A stretch of DNA of 64,000 nucleotides from DAOVRL01 sp023128595 (GTDB lineage Bacteria > Planctomycetota > Phycisphaerae > Sedimentisphaerales > Anaerobacaceae), in contig DAOVRL010000002.1 in the NCBI GenBank assembly GCA_030628155.1, forward strand, positions 1-64,000. Reading direction: 5' to 3'. This document shows positions 8,930-16,223 of the stretch, piece after piece. Positions within the stretch are counted from its first letter, which is position 1. Every line of letters begins with the position of its first letter. The translations under genes were made by a program, and so were the position numbers. The notes beneath the pieces were generated by a model. It saw nothing but the letters and a program-made list of their open reading frames with translations. It was not told the origin of the DNA and ran no database searches.

Positions 8930-9130
8930 CCCAATTCTTCAATACAATTTACACTCGTAAGATAGTTATTATTGAGCAATGAGAAGACAAATCAATCATG
9001 TTTTGCGGAATTTCTTTTCCACAGCAAGAAGGTCTCTGTCGGTATTGGCTTTACGCAGGAAAAAAAATTATTCTTCACAGGTTTTGCACATCGCAAAGTC
9101 ATTTTGTGGAAAAGCTGTGGATTGGGTTTG
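8930..9130. other. candidate replication origin (oriC) with DnaA-box-like sites
   Basis: Directly upstream of dnaA lies an A+T-rich stretch (about 8930-9000) followed by 9-mers resembling TTATCCACA: TTTTCCACA at 9015-9023, TTTTGCACA at 9082-9090, the reverse complement TGTGGAAAA at 9105-9113, and TGTGGATTG at 9116-9124. TTCTTCACA at 9071-9079 is weaker. Clustering beside dnaA is the usual origin arrangement, and yidC and mnmE are close by as in many origin loci. No strand-composition analysis was possible. Confidence 0.6.
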
Positions 9131-9148
9131 ATCTGTTCATTTGAGAGG

Positions 9149-9282
9149 CTCCTAAGAAAGCAGCCGGTTTTTGTAGTCTGAGGATTGAGATTGCCGCAGT
9201 CGCTGCGCTCCTTCGCAATGACATAATTTGGCTATTTTCCCTTATATGCATCCTGAGGATCAGGTAGGGTGCTCGCAATGAC
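9149..9282. repeat. compound dispersed repeat, copy A (134 bp)
   Basis: Starting at CTCCTAAGAAA and ending at GCTCGCAATGAC, this stretch is repeated at 62312-62445 with the same length and order of blocks: the TTCGCAATGAC palindrome arm, ATATGCATCCTGAG, and ATCAGGT...GTGCTCGCAATGAC. It belongs to the CATTGCGAG palindrome family seen elsewhere in the window. Here it sits between rsmB and the candidate origin. Confidence 0.8.
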
Positions 9283-9312
9283 GAGCGAGCGAACCAAACG
9301 TTACAGACTGCT

Positions 9313-10764
9313 TTACTTTCGCACGATGACTGCAACGTAGCCGCCATCGTGGTCGAATGCGGCTTGCTTTTCCTCATGGGTGGGGTCCCGGCCAAGATTG
9401 TCGGGTGAGGGGAGGATCAGCCTTTCGGAATCGAGTTGGAAGTTGTGGTTCTGCCGGATGAAATCTCTTACAAGCTGCCGGTTCTCGCACTCTTGGATGC
9501 TGCAGGTGCTGTAGCAGATTTTTCCCCGGGGCTTAATCATTGGTGCGGCTGTGCGAAGCAATTGGCTCTGTGTTGCGGTCAACTCTTCTATTGCTTTGGG
9601 ATTGAGGCGGTAGCGGACTTCGATGCGTCTGGCCAGTACACCGCTGTTCGAGCAGGGTACGTCCAGCAGGACCGCATCGAAAAGGCCGAGATTGACTACG
9701 CGGCTTTCGATGTCCTCATAGGCGACAATTCTAACGCCTTTTATGCCAAGCCGGGCGGTGTTTTCTTCGACTTTTTTCAGACGTTTGGCATTGATGTCGG
9801 TGGCGATAATCTTTGCCGAGTCGCCGGTGGTTTCGGCCAACTGTGTTGTTTTTGTGCCCGGCGCGGCGCAGAGGTCGAGTATTTTCCAGGTTGGCTGCGG
9901 GTTGAGCATCCTTACGGCTTGCGAAGCAGTGAGGTCCTGGATGGTAAACAGCCCATCGGCAAAACCGGTAAGCTGCGTTACGGCCGCTGCTGCTTTGAGT
10001 CTTATCATCCTCGATTCTCGATTATCGATTCTCGAGGCTCGTCGGGTGTCGGGAGGCACTATTTCAAGGTCGATATCCGCCTGGCGGAGCTTTTGTGCTA
10101 ATTGGTGTGTCGTTGTTTTGAGAGTGTTGGGCCTGATGTAGATACTCGGCCTGCGATTGGATGCAAAGCAGATCTGTTGGGTTCCTTCGAATCCGAATTC
10201 TCCGAGCCAATCGGTTATGAGCCATTTCGGCAGCGAGAAGGCGGCGTTTAGATAATCGGCCGGGGAATTCTCAGGGTCCGGCAGCAGGCAAGTGTCAAAT
10301 GCGCAGCCGGTAGCCGGGCATTGGGGGAGCGTGGTTCTAAGGTCGGCATCTGAACGCGGCGTTTGGCGATTGGTTATGTGCCTTGTGATTTGGCGCAGGA
10401 CGGCATTTACAAAGCCAGACTGCTTTTTGTCTGCGAGTGTTTTGGCATTCTCGACGGCTTCGTTGACAATTGAATAGTCCGGAGTTTGGGGCCTGTAGAT
10501 AAGCTCATAGGCGGCAAGGCGGATGATATTGAGCAGTCCGGCGGGTATCCTTTCGGTGGGACGAGAGGAGAACGCAACGATGACTGCATCGACGGCGCGG
10601 CGGTTCCTTATCGTTCCGAAGACGAGATCGGTGGCCCGTTGTTTCTCGCCGGTTTGGTCGAGGAGGTTGTTCAGGATTGGCCCGGCGTAATTTCGCTTGG
10701 GGTCAAATTGATTCAATACGTCAATTGCGATAGAACGTGCAGATTTTGACTTCCCGTGAGGCAT
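9313..10764 (-). CDS. rsmB: 16S rRNA m5C967 methyltransferase RsmB
   Basis: It methylates C967 of 16S rRNA using SAM. The 483-residue protein has an N-terminal NusB-like RNA-binding domain (SARSIAIDVLNQFDPKRNYA, YELIYRPQTPDYSIVNEAV) and a C-terminal Rossmann methyltransferase domain with ILDLCAAPGTKTTQLAE, LDVPCSNSGVLARR and the catalytic CYSTCSIQECENRQLV. Its ATG follows the fmt stop by 3 nt. Codons around 10009-10037 encode an arginine-rich RRASRIDNRESRMIR stretch made by a small palindromic sequence, apparently an in-frame repeat insertion in the interdomain region. Confidence 0.93.
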   Translation of the reverse strand: MPHGKSKSARSIAIDVLNQFDPKRNYAGPILNNLLDQTGEKQRATDLVFGTIRNRRAVDAVIVAFSSRPTERIPAGLLNIIRLAAYELIYRPQTPDYSIVNEAVENAKTLADKKQSGFVNAVLRQITRHITNRQTPRSDADLRTTLPQCPATGCAFDTCLLPDPENSPADYLNAAFSLPKWLITDWLGEFGFEGTQQICFASNRRPSIYIRPNTLKTTTHQLAQKLRQADIDLEIVPPDTRRASRIDNRESRMIRLKAAAAVTQLTGFADGLFTIQDLTASQAVRMLNPQPTWKILDLCAAPGTKTTQLAETTGDSAKIIATDINAKRLKKVEENTARLGIKGVRIVAYEDIESRVVNLGLFDAVLLDVPCSNSGVLARRIEVRYRLNPKAIEELTATQSQLLRTAAPMIKPRGKICYSTCSIQECENRQLVRDFIRQNHNFQLDSERLILPSPDNLGRDPTHEEKQAAFDHDGGYVAVIVRK

Positions 10765-10767
10765 ATT

Positions 10768-11721
10768 CTATTTATCGATCTTGACAAACATATCGCCGAG
10801 CTTCGTGTGTCGGCCGTTGACGAAGGCCTTGAAGTTCATAAGAGGAGAGCCTGCCGGCTTTATCTTAGTTATTTTCAAGGCGTCCTTGCCACACACCACA
10901 TTCAAGAACTGGAAGACAGTGCCGGGCTCTACGAGAGGCTGAATGGAGAGTTTGACTACCTGGGCGCCGCCGATGGTTACTCGCACCGATTTGCCTGTTT
11001 TCTTGGACACATATTCCGTTGAGGCGCCGGGCCAGGGCCAGAAGCCGCGTATCTTTCTTGTCAGGGCCTGGGCGGGTTCGGTGAAGTCCAGGAAGCCGTC
11101 CGATTTCTTGAGCTTTGGCGCAAAGGTGGCTTTGGAATGGTCCTGGTTGGTATAAACGGCGGTGCCGTCGGCGATTTGGTTCAAGGTTCTGAGCAACAGT
11201 GGTGCGGCTATTTGTGCCAGCCTGTCGTGGAGCCGGCCGGCTGTTTCGTCCGCTTCAATATCTGTTTTTGACTGTGCCAGGATTTGGCCTGCGTCCATTT
11301 TTTCGGCGAGGGTGATAATGCTGATGCCGGTTTGCGTTTCTCCGTTGATTATCGCCCAGTTAATCGGTGCGGCCCCTCGGTATTTCGGGAGCAGTGAGGC
11401 GTGGACATTTATCGCAGCTTTGGGGGGGAGGCTTATCAATTCGGGACCGATTTTCTGGCCGAAGGCGATCACGACAATCACATCCGCCTCGCAGTCCGCA
11501 ATTCTCTCTATGATTTGCGGGGCATTTGCGTCGTCCGTTTCAACAAATGGTATCGAATGGGTGCTCGCCCACTGGGCAACGGGTGTTGGCTTCGGCTTTC
11601 TGCCCCTGCCGGCCGGGTTTGGAGGCTGGGTAACGACAAGTGGAATACTGTGATTTGACCGGGCCAGGGCACTGAGGCATTCAAGGCCGAATTGCCCGCT
11701 GCCGAGATATACTATGTTCAT
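10768..11721 (-). CDS. fmt: methionyl-tRNA formyltransferase
   Basis: It formylates initiator Met-tRNA using 10-formyl-THF. The 317-residue protein starts MNIVYLGSGQFGLECL and has the formyltransferase motif HASLLPKYRGAAPINWAI (Asn-His-Asp active site region), TGISIITLAEKMDAG and the C-terminal OB-like tRNA-binding domain. The frame extends 94 codons upstream into the intergenic gap, but the family N-terminus is at the ATG at 11721. It lies 45 bp after def and is directly followed by rsmB, so def-fmt-rsmB is a translation-initiation/ribosome operon. Confidence 0.95.
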   Translation of the reverse strand: MNIVYLGSGQFGLECLSALARSNHSIPLVVTQPPNPAGRGRKPKPTPVAQWASTHSIPFVETDDANAPQIIERIADCEADVIVVIAFGQKIGPELISLPPKAAINVHASLLPKYRGAAPINWAIINGETQTGISIITLAEKMDAGQILAQSKTDIEADETAGRLHDRLAQIAAPLLLRTLNQIADGTAVYTNQDHSKATFAPKLKKSDGFLDFTEPAQALTRKIRGFWPWPGASTEYVSKKTGKSVRVTIGGAQVVKLSIQPLVEPGTVFQFLNVVCGKDALKITKIKPAGSPLMNFKAFVNGRHTKLGDMFVKIDK

Positions 11722-11765
11722 TGCCTGTCCTGAATTGCGTTCAGGGCCCTCGAAGAGCAGCCCAC

Positions 11766-12287
11766 TTATGATTTGTGCTGTTCCGCCAGTTTCTTGAGTT
11801 GTCTTCGGTGTGCAATTCTGGCGACCTGGCCCATACGATTGACGATAGTCATTCCTTCGATGTGGTCGTACTCGTGCTGTAGGGCCCTTGCGTAGAGTCC
11901 TTCGGCCTGTTCGGTGAACTCGTTGCCATCGAGGTCGGTGCCGGTGACTTCGCATTTTTTGTATCTTGGAACTTTTGTATAGACTCCGGGCACCGACAGG
12001 CATCCTTCATCTATTGCGCCGAGGTCTCCGGCCGGCGTAACTGTTGGGTTTATATAAGCTCTGACGTTCTCTGCGGTTCCATCGAGCGATATGATAAAAA
12101 GCCTCAGCGGCACTCCCACCTGAGGGGCGGCTAGGCCGATACCCTTGTTATGCAGCATAATGTCGGTCATTTTCTCCACGAGGCGGTGGATATTGTCGTC
12201 GATTTTCTCGACCGGCCGGGCGCGGTTGGCCAGGACCGAGGCCGGGTAATGCGTGATTCGACATTTCTCAATATCAATACTTGACAT
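11766..12287 (-). CDS. def: peptide deformylase
   Basis: It removes the formyl group from nascent proteins. The 173-residue protein has all three metal/active-site motifs: GIGLAAPQVG, EGCLSVPG (metal cysteine) and QHEYDHIEG (HExxH histidines and catalytic glutamate). Length and architecture are standard. It heads the def-fmt-rsmB operon and lies 17 bp after the TOPRIM-like gene. Confidence 0.96.
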   Translation of the reverse strand: MSSIDIEKCRITHYPASVLANRARPVEKIDDNIHRLVEKMTDIMLHNKGIGLAAPQVGVPLRLFIISLDGTAENVRAYINPTVTPAGDLGAIDEGCLSVPGVYTKVPRYKKCEVTGTDLDGNEFTEQAEGLYARALQHEYDHIEGMTIVNRMGQVARIAHRRQLKKLAEQHKS

Positions 12288-12304
12288 GTAGATATCTCTA
12301 TCAA

Positions 12305-12835
12305 TCAGGTCACTGATATCTTCTTCATAAAATGAGCGAACGATTTGTTCTTTTGCTCGGCTGTTTTCACAGAGAACCTCTTGAGCACTTCGATCATGAA
12401 ATCAATCCGTGAGTCAAACTTCGAAGGGATCATACTGTTGAAGTGCTCTTTGGTAACGTCGTCCGTACTTGCGAGAGGACGAATCCCAAGGTCTTTGCAG
12501 CTATTATCGTCCAATCCCGCAAGATACCACCCCTCTATCTCTTTTACGACGACAACAACATTATCCCGATCCAACCTTTCTCCGTAGTTCCTGCGGAGAG
12601 CCGACTTCTTGGCAGTTACACAGGGTGAGCGGTTAATATCAGCCAGGAAGAAATAGGAACCGTTCATGCTCCGGACAGAATCCAGAAAATTGCGTATTCG
12701 TTTCTTCGTCTTTTGCCTGTACTTCCACGGTGGATGGACACAATCACAACTCTTTTCGAGCACAGACTTTATCTTTTGGAAGAACCTTTCATCGTCATTT
12801 CCCTCCACAAACATCCATAACTCCTTGTATGGCAT
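12305..12835 (-). CDS. TOPRIM-like partner protein of the adjacent OLD-like ATPase
   Basis: The 176-residue protein resembles small TOPRIM-fold proteins paired with SMC/OLD-type ATPases. It has an N-terminal MFVEGNDDERFF (E11), a central hydrophobic strand ending in acidic LADIN (D66) and an EIEGWYLAG motif (E99 and E101). These match the Glu, Asp and Glu positions that bind metal in DUF4276/DUF4435-like families, although the classical DxD is DIN here. The ATG is 3 nt after the ATPase stop, so the two are co-translated. The exact family could not be fixed by eye; an RNA or DNA nuclease role is inferred. Confidence 0.6.
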   Translation of the reverse strand: MPYKELWMFVEGNDDERFFQKIKSVLEKSCDCVHPPWKYRQKTKKRIRNFLDSVRSMNGSYFFLADINRSPCVTAKKSALRRNYGERLDRDNVVVVVKEIEGWYLAGLDDNSCKDLGIRPLASTDDVTKEHFNSMIPSKFDSRIDFMIEVLKRFSVKTAEQKNKSFAHFMKKISVT

Positions 12836-12838
12836 CCT

Positions 12839-14083
12839 TTAACCCTCGAGCAAATTATCTACGTAGAGTTCTTCAAGTCCCATCTCATTTTTCAGGAATA
12901 TCTTGACTTCCTTTCTTTGACTTGGCCTGGAAATACTGGAGAATCCGTCTTTGTTCCGAGAAACGAGAAGTATGTTTTCCAAGTCTGCGTGCTTAACCAC
13001 TTCGGGACTGTGAGTCGTGACGATGATTTGTTTCTTTTTCGACGCATCCTTCATCATGTCCAGCACCTTTGAGATAAGATGAGGATGTATGTTTCTTTCG
13101 GGCTCCTCGATTATCGTAAGCGGTTTCTTGTCAAAATACAAAGCTATCAGCAAGGCACTAATGTTTACTGTGCCGTCGGAAATAAAAGATGCAGGGAAGA
13201 ATACCTTCGGAAAATAACTTTCTTGCAGCTTGAACAGGAGAGACCTATCGGCGAATTTATCTGTGGATAAATCCTCCACAAACGGCAGGAGATCCTTCAC
13301 TAAATTCGAGAATTTTCTTTTCTTGGCTTTGTCCTCTACGACGCTCTTAAGGACAAGGGACAAGTTGCTTCCATCTTCTTCAAGTTCAGATTTGCCCGCA
13401 ACCGGCACAGCTTTTTTGGACAATTTCGGATCAAAATCATAAATGGCTATCTCGCTGAAGGCGTCTTGGAGAAGAGGAAAGAGAAAGTACGGAATTTGAA
13501 GTAGCAGAGTTTTTGGTTGCAGTGGTTCCCTCAGGAATGAAGGAAAGATGTTTTTGGCTTTTATGTTCTTGTTTGGAGCTCGTTTCAAGCTGAATTTGGG
13601 AGTACCGTTGTCGTTACGGATAACCAGTGCTCCGGTGCCAATATTCCTGCTCTCTTCAGGCTTCCCCTTGTCTGAATTGGACCAGCGAGCATAGTCCAAA
13701 CGGAAAGTGATAGAGTCTTTTTCTATTTCAAATCCTGTTCCTTTGCCGCCGAACTTTAGTGCAAACTGGTAGTCGACTTCGTTCATTTTAGCAACGACTG
13801 ATTCGTTGAGCCTGATGCCAAATGCGGTATCCGGGGCGACCTTCAGGCTCACACGGAGAACCTGTGGAAAACGGACACCGAGATTTGAAAGGTACTCGGA
13901 GCCTTGCAGCGAGACTGCATTGTCAAGGCCGAGATTGGCAATGTCTCTAATAAACCTGAATATCTGTGTGAAATTTGATTTCCCGGAGGCGTTGGCGCCG
14001 ATGACAACATTGAAGTTGCCGAGTTCCAACTTCAAGTCCTTGAAACTCTTGAAGTTGGATACGTGTATTTTCTTAATTGCCAT
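12839..14083 (-). CDS. OLD/RecF-like AAA ATPase (AAA_21 type), putative defence protein
   Basis: The 414-residue ABC/SMC-like ATPase begins MAIKKIHVSNFKSFKDLKLE, the usual RecF/OLD start. Walker A is IGANASGKSN (about 28-37), the signature region is SFISDGTVNISALL, Walker B is LTIIEEPERNIHP and the switch histidine is in IVTTHSPEVV. No nuclease domain is fused; the next gene supplies a TOPRIM-like partner. Base composition is visibly more A+T-rich than in def and lptB on either side, and the pair interrupts a housekeeping run, both consistent with acquisition. Defence is inferred by analogy with OLD, PARIS and related ATPase-TOPRIM systems. Confidence 0.8.
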   Translation of the reverse strand: MAIKKIHVSNFKSFKDLKLELGNFNVVIGANASGKSNFTQIFRFIRDIANLGLDNAVSLQGSEYLSNLGVRFPQVLRVSLKVAPDTAFGIRLNESVVAKMNEVDYQFALKFGGKGTGFEIEKDSITFRLDYARWSNSDKGKPEESRNIGTGALVIRNDNGTPKFSLKRAPNKNIKAKNIFPSFLREPLQPKTLLLQIPYFLFPLLQDAFSEIAIYDFDPKLSKKAVPVAGKSELEEDGSNLSLVLKSVVEDKAKKRKFSNLVKDLLPFVEDLSTDKFADRSLLFKLQESYFPKVFFPASFISDGTVNISALLIALYFDKKPLTIIEEPERNIHPHLISKVLDMMKDASKKKQIIVTTHSPEVVKHADLENILLVSRNKDGFSSISRPSQRKEVKIFLKNEMGLEELYVDNLLEG

Positions 14084-14195
14084 GGTTTGACCTCCTTTGA
14101 GATCGATATTTCATTTGTCGCCCCACCATTTAGCCGCGTCGCATGGTTTCTGTCAAGTCCCATTAGCACTGGTGGAACCCTCGGAGCGCTTATGC

Positions 14196-14945
14196 CTATG
14201 AGTCATCGAATTCGTTGCCGGCGAAGGTATTGCCGAGATAGGATTTTCTTACGATTTCGTTCCGGATGATCTCGGCGGGCGAGCCGGTTCCTATGACTTT
14301 TCCGTGGTCTATAATATAGGCCTTATCAACGACTTCAAGCGTCCTTTCGACATTATGGTCGGTAATGAGCAGGCTGACGCCGGAAGCTACAAGATGGCGG
14401 ATCTGCTGCTGGAGGTCTTCAACGGCAATAGGATCAACACCGCTAAAGGGCTCATCGAGGAGAATCAGCAAAGGGTTTGTTACCATAGCGCGGGCGATTT
14501 CGAGCTTTCTTCGCTCGCCGCCTGAGAGGAATCTGCCCTGGCTTTCGGCGACCTCGCTCAGTGCAAAACGCTTGATAAGCATGGTAGCCCTTCGGTCGCG
14601 CTCGGCCTTGGTGATGGACATCGTTTCGAGGATGGCACGCAGGTTGTCGCGGACACTGAGCCGCTGAAAGATGCTCGGTTCCTGTGAAAGATACCCGATG
14701 CCAAGACGGGCCCTTTTGTACATTGGGAGCTTTGTGATATCTCGGCCCTCAAAAATGACGGACCCGCTGTTGGGCCTAATCATACCCATAATCATCCTGA
14801 ACGAGGTGGTTTTTCCGGCTCCGTTCCGGCCCAGAAGCCCGACAATAGTCCGCTGACCAATAGAAACGGATACGTCGTCGACAACGGTTCGGCCGGAATA
14901 TTTCTTCACCAGCCCGCGAGTTTCAAGAAGAGTCATATCTGCCAT
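14196..14945 (-). CDS. lptB: LPS export ABC transporter ATP-binding protein
   Basis: LptB powers LPS extraction from the inner membrane with LptFG. The protein carries Walker A GLLGRNGAGKTTSF, Q-loop YLSQEPSIFQ, signature FLSGGERRKLEIARA, Walker B LLILLDEPFSGVDP and switch ITDHNVERTL. The YLSQEPSIFQRLSV segment is typical of LptB. The start is uncertain: MADMTLLETRG at 14945 fits the family, but the frame continues to an ATG at 15011. No other lpt gene is adjacent. Confidence 0.87.
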   Translation of the reverse strand: MADMTLLETRGLVKKYSGRTVVDDVSVSIGQRTIVGLLGRNGAGKTTSFRMIMGMIRPNSGSVIFEGRDITKLPMYKRARLGIGYLSQEPSIFQRLSVRDNLRAILETMSITKAERDRRATMLIKRFALSEVAESQGRFLSGGERRKLEIARAMVTNPLLILLDEPFSGVDPIAVEDLQQQIRHLVASGVSLLITDHNVERTLEVVDKAYIIDHGKVIGTGSPAEIIRNEIVRKSYLGNTFAGNEFDDS

Positions 14946-15323
14946 TTTCTTATATCGTATTGCGTTTATCGCCCGGCGTTGAGGAAAAGCCCTTTTTTCG
15001 ACATTGGACATCCTTATCTGTCAGGCAGTATTATAGCAATAGTGAGCAGCCAAGCCAACCCTCTTTTTTGCGTTTGCTGAGGGATAGAGACACGCCCAAA
15101 CAAAGTTTGAGCGTGGCAGCCTATGATCGAAATGACATGAAGAAATTCGCCTGCCGTGCCACCCTTTGAACAAAATGAGACGGAGAAATTGGTTTGCCGG
15201 AAAATCCGCCCACGCCCGTTTTCTTCGTGAGCCGATAAATATTCTGGCATTTTTGCGATATTTTTGCTATTTGGTAGTTCTCTGCGTAAGAAAACGAGTT
15301 GTGCAGACAGTTTAGGGAAGCGT
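14946..15323. other. divergent intergenic region lptB / metallophosphoesterase
   Basis: This 378-bp region should hold promoters in both directions. No gene, strong promoter or structured element was recognised. If lptB starts at its upstream ATG the gap shrinks to about 310 bp. Confidence 0.5.
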
Positions 15324-16100
15324 ATGTTTGCGGTTATAAGTGATATACATTCGAACCTGGAGGCTTTGACCACGGTTTTGTGTGATATTGAGAAGCGTGG
15401 GATAAAGACGATTTACTGCCTTGGTGACGTGGTCGGCTACGGGCCGAATCCGAGAGAATGCCTTGATATGATCATTGAGAAGACCAAGTGGTGCGTTTTG
15501 GGCAACCACGATTATGCGGTTTTCTACGAGCCGACAAATTTCAACTACGGAGCGGAGCAGGCAAGCTTCTGGACGCGGGAGGTGCTTGAATCCGAGGAGA
15601 AGAAGGAACGTGGCGACCGACGGTGGGGCTTTTTGGGTGAGCTGCCGATGCGGCGGAGTCTCAAGGCGAAGGTGGGTGCGAATACGGTTAGTGTGGATTT
15701 TGTTCACGCTTCGCCGAGGAGGCCGATCAACGAATACATTTTTCCCGATGACGTCTATACGAATCCGGTGAAGGTTCGGCTGCTGTTCGAGCGTATCCAG
15801 CATATTTGCTTTGTAGGGCATACGCACATGCCCGGCGTATTTCTTGATGAACCTGATTTTTATCCGCCGGATGAGCTTGGAGGGAGCTATCCAATTGTCG
15901 ATGAAGAGAAAGCGATCATCAATATCGGGTCGGTCGGCCAGCCCAGAGATAAGGACAGCCGGGCGAGCTATGTTTATGTGGATGAGAACCGGGTGCACTT
16001 CGTCAGGCTCGAGTACGATTTTGAGACTACTATGAACAAGATATATGAGATAGATCAACTGGATAACTTCCACGCTGAGCGGCTGCGAGACGGAAGATAG
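15324..16100 (+). CDS. metallophosphoesterase (YfcE/DevT-like calcineurin fold)
   Basis: The 258-residue phosphodiesterase-like enzyme has a complete dimetal site: SDIHSN (D-x-H), GDVVGYGPNP (GD), LGNHDYAV (GNHD), a central His in FVHASPRR, and GHTHMPG (GHxH). The start MFAVISDIHSN at 15324 follows GGGAAG and matches the family; the frame extends 20 codons upstream without support. The substrate is unknown. It precedes yidC across a short tandem-repeat spacer. Confidence 0.88.
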   Translation: MFAVISDIHSNLEALTTVLCDIEKRGIKTIYCLGDVVGYGPNPRECLDMIIEKTKWCVLGNHDYAVFYEPTNFNYGAEQASFWTREVLESEEKKERGDRRWGFLGELPMRRSLKAKVGANTVSVDFVHASPRRPINEYIFPDDVYTNPVKVRLLFERIQHICFVGHTHMPGVFLDEPDFYPPDELGGSYPIVDEEKAIINIGSVGQPRDKDSRASYVYVDENRVHFVRLEYDFETTMNKIYEIDQLDNFHAERLRDGR

Positions 16101-16106
16101 AAGAAG

Positions 16107-16188
16107 TTGATTGTTGATTGTTGATTGTTCATTGTTCATTGTTCATTGTTCATTGTTGATTGTTGATTGTTGATTGTTGATGATTGAT
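16107..16188. repeat. tandem 7-bp microsatellite-like repeat
   Basis: About eleven head-to-tail heptamers of TTGATTG and TTCATTG fill the gap between the phosphoesterase stop and yidC. The units alternate in blocks (three TTGATTG, four TTCATTG, then TTGATTG again), as expected for slippage. It overlaps the region where a yidC promoter or leader would lie. Confidence 0.85.
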
Positions 16189-16223
16189 TATTGAAAAGGA
16201 TTAGTTGCAGAGGCGGATACGAA

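Noticed and set aside
16107..16188. Possible CRISPR array
   Set aside because: Units are 7 bp and contiguous with no spacers, so it is a tandem microsatellite.
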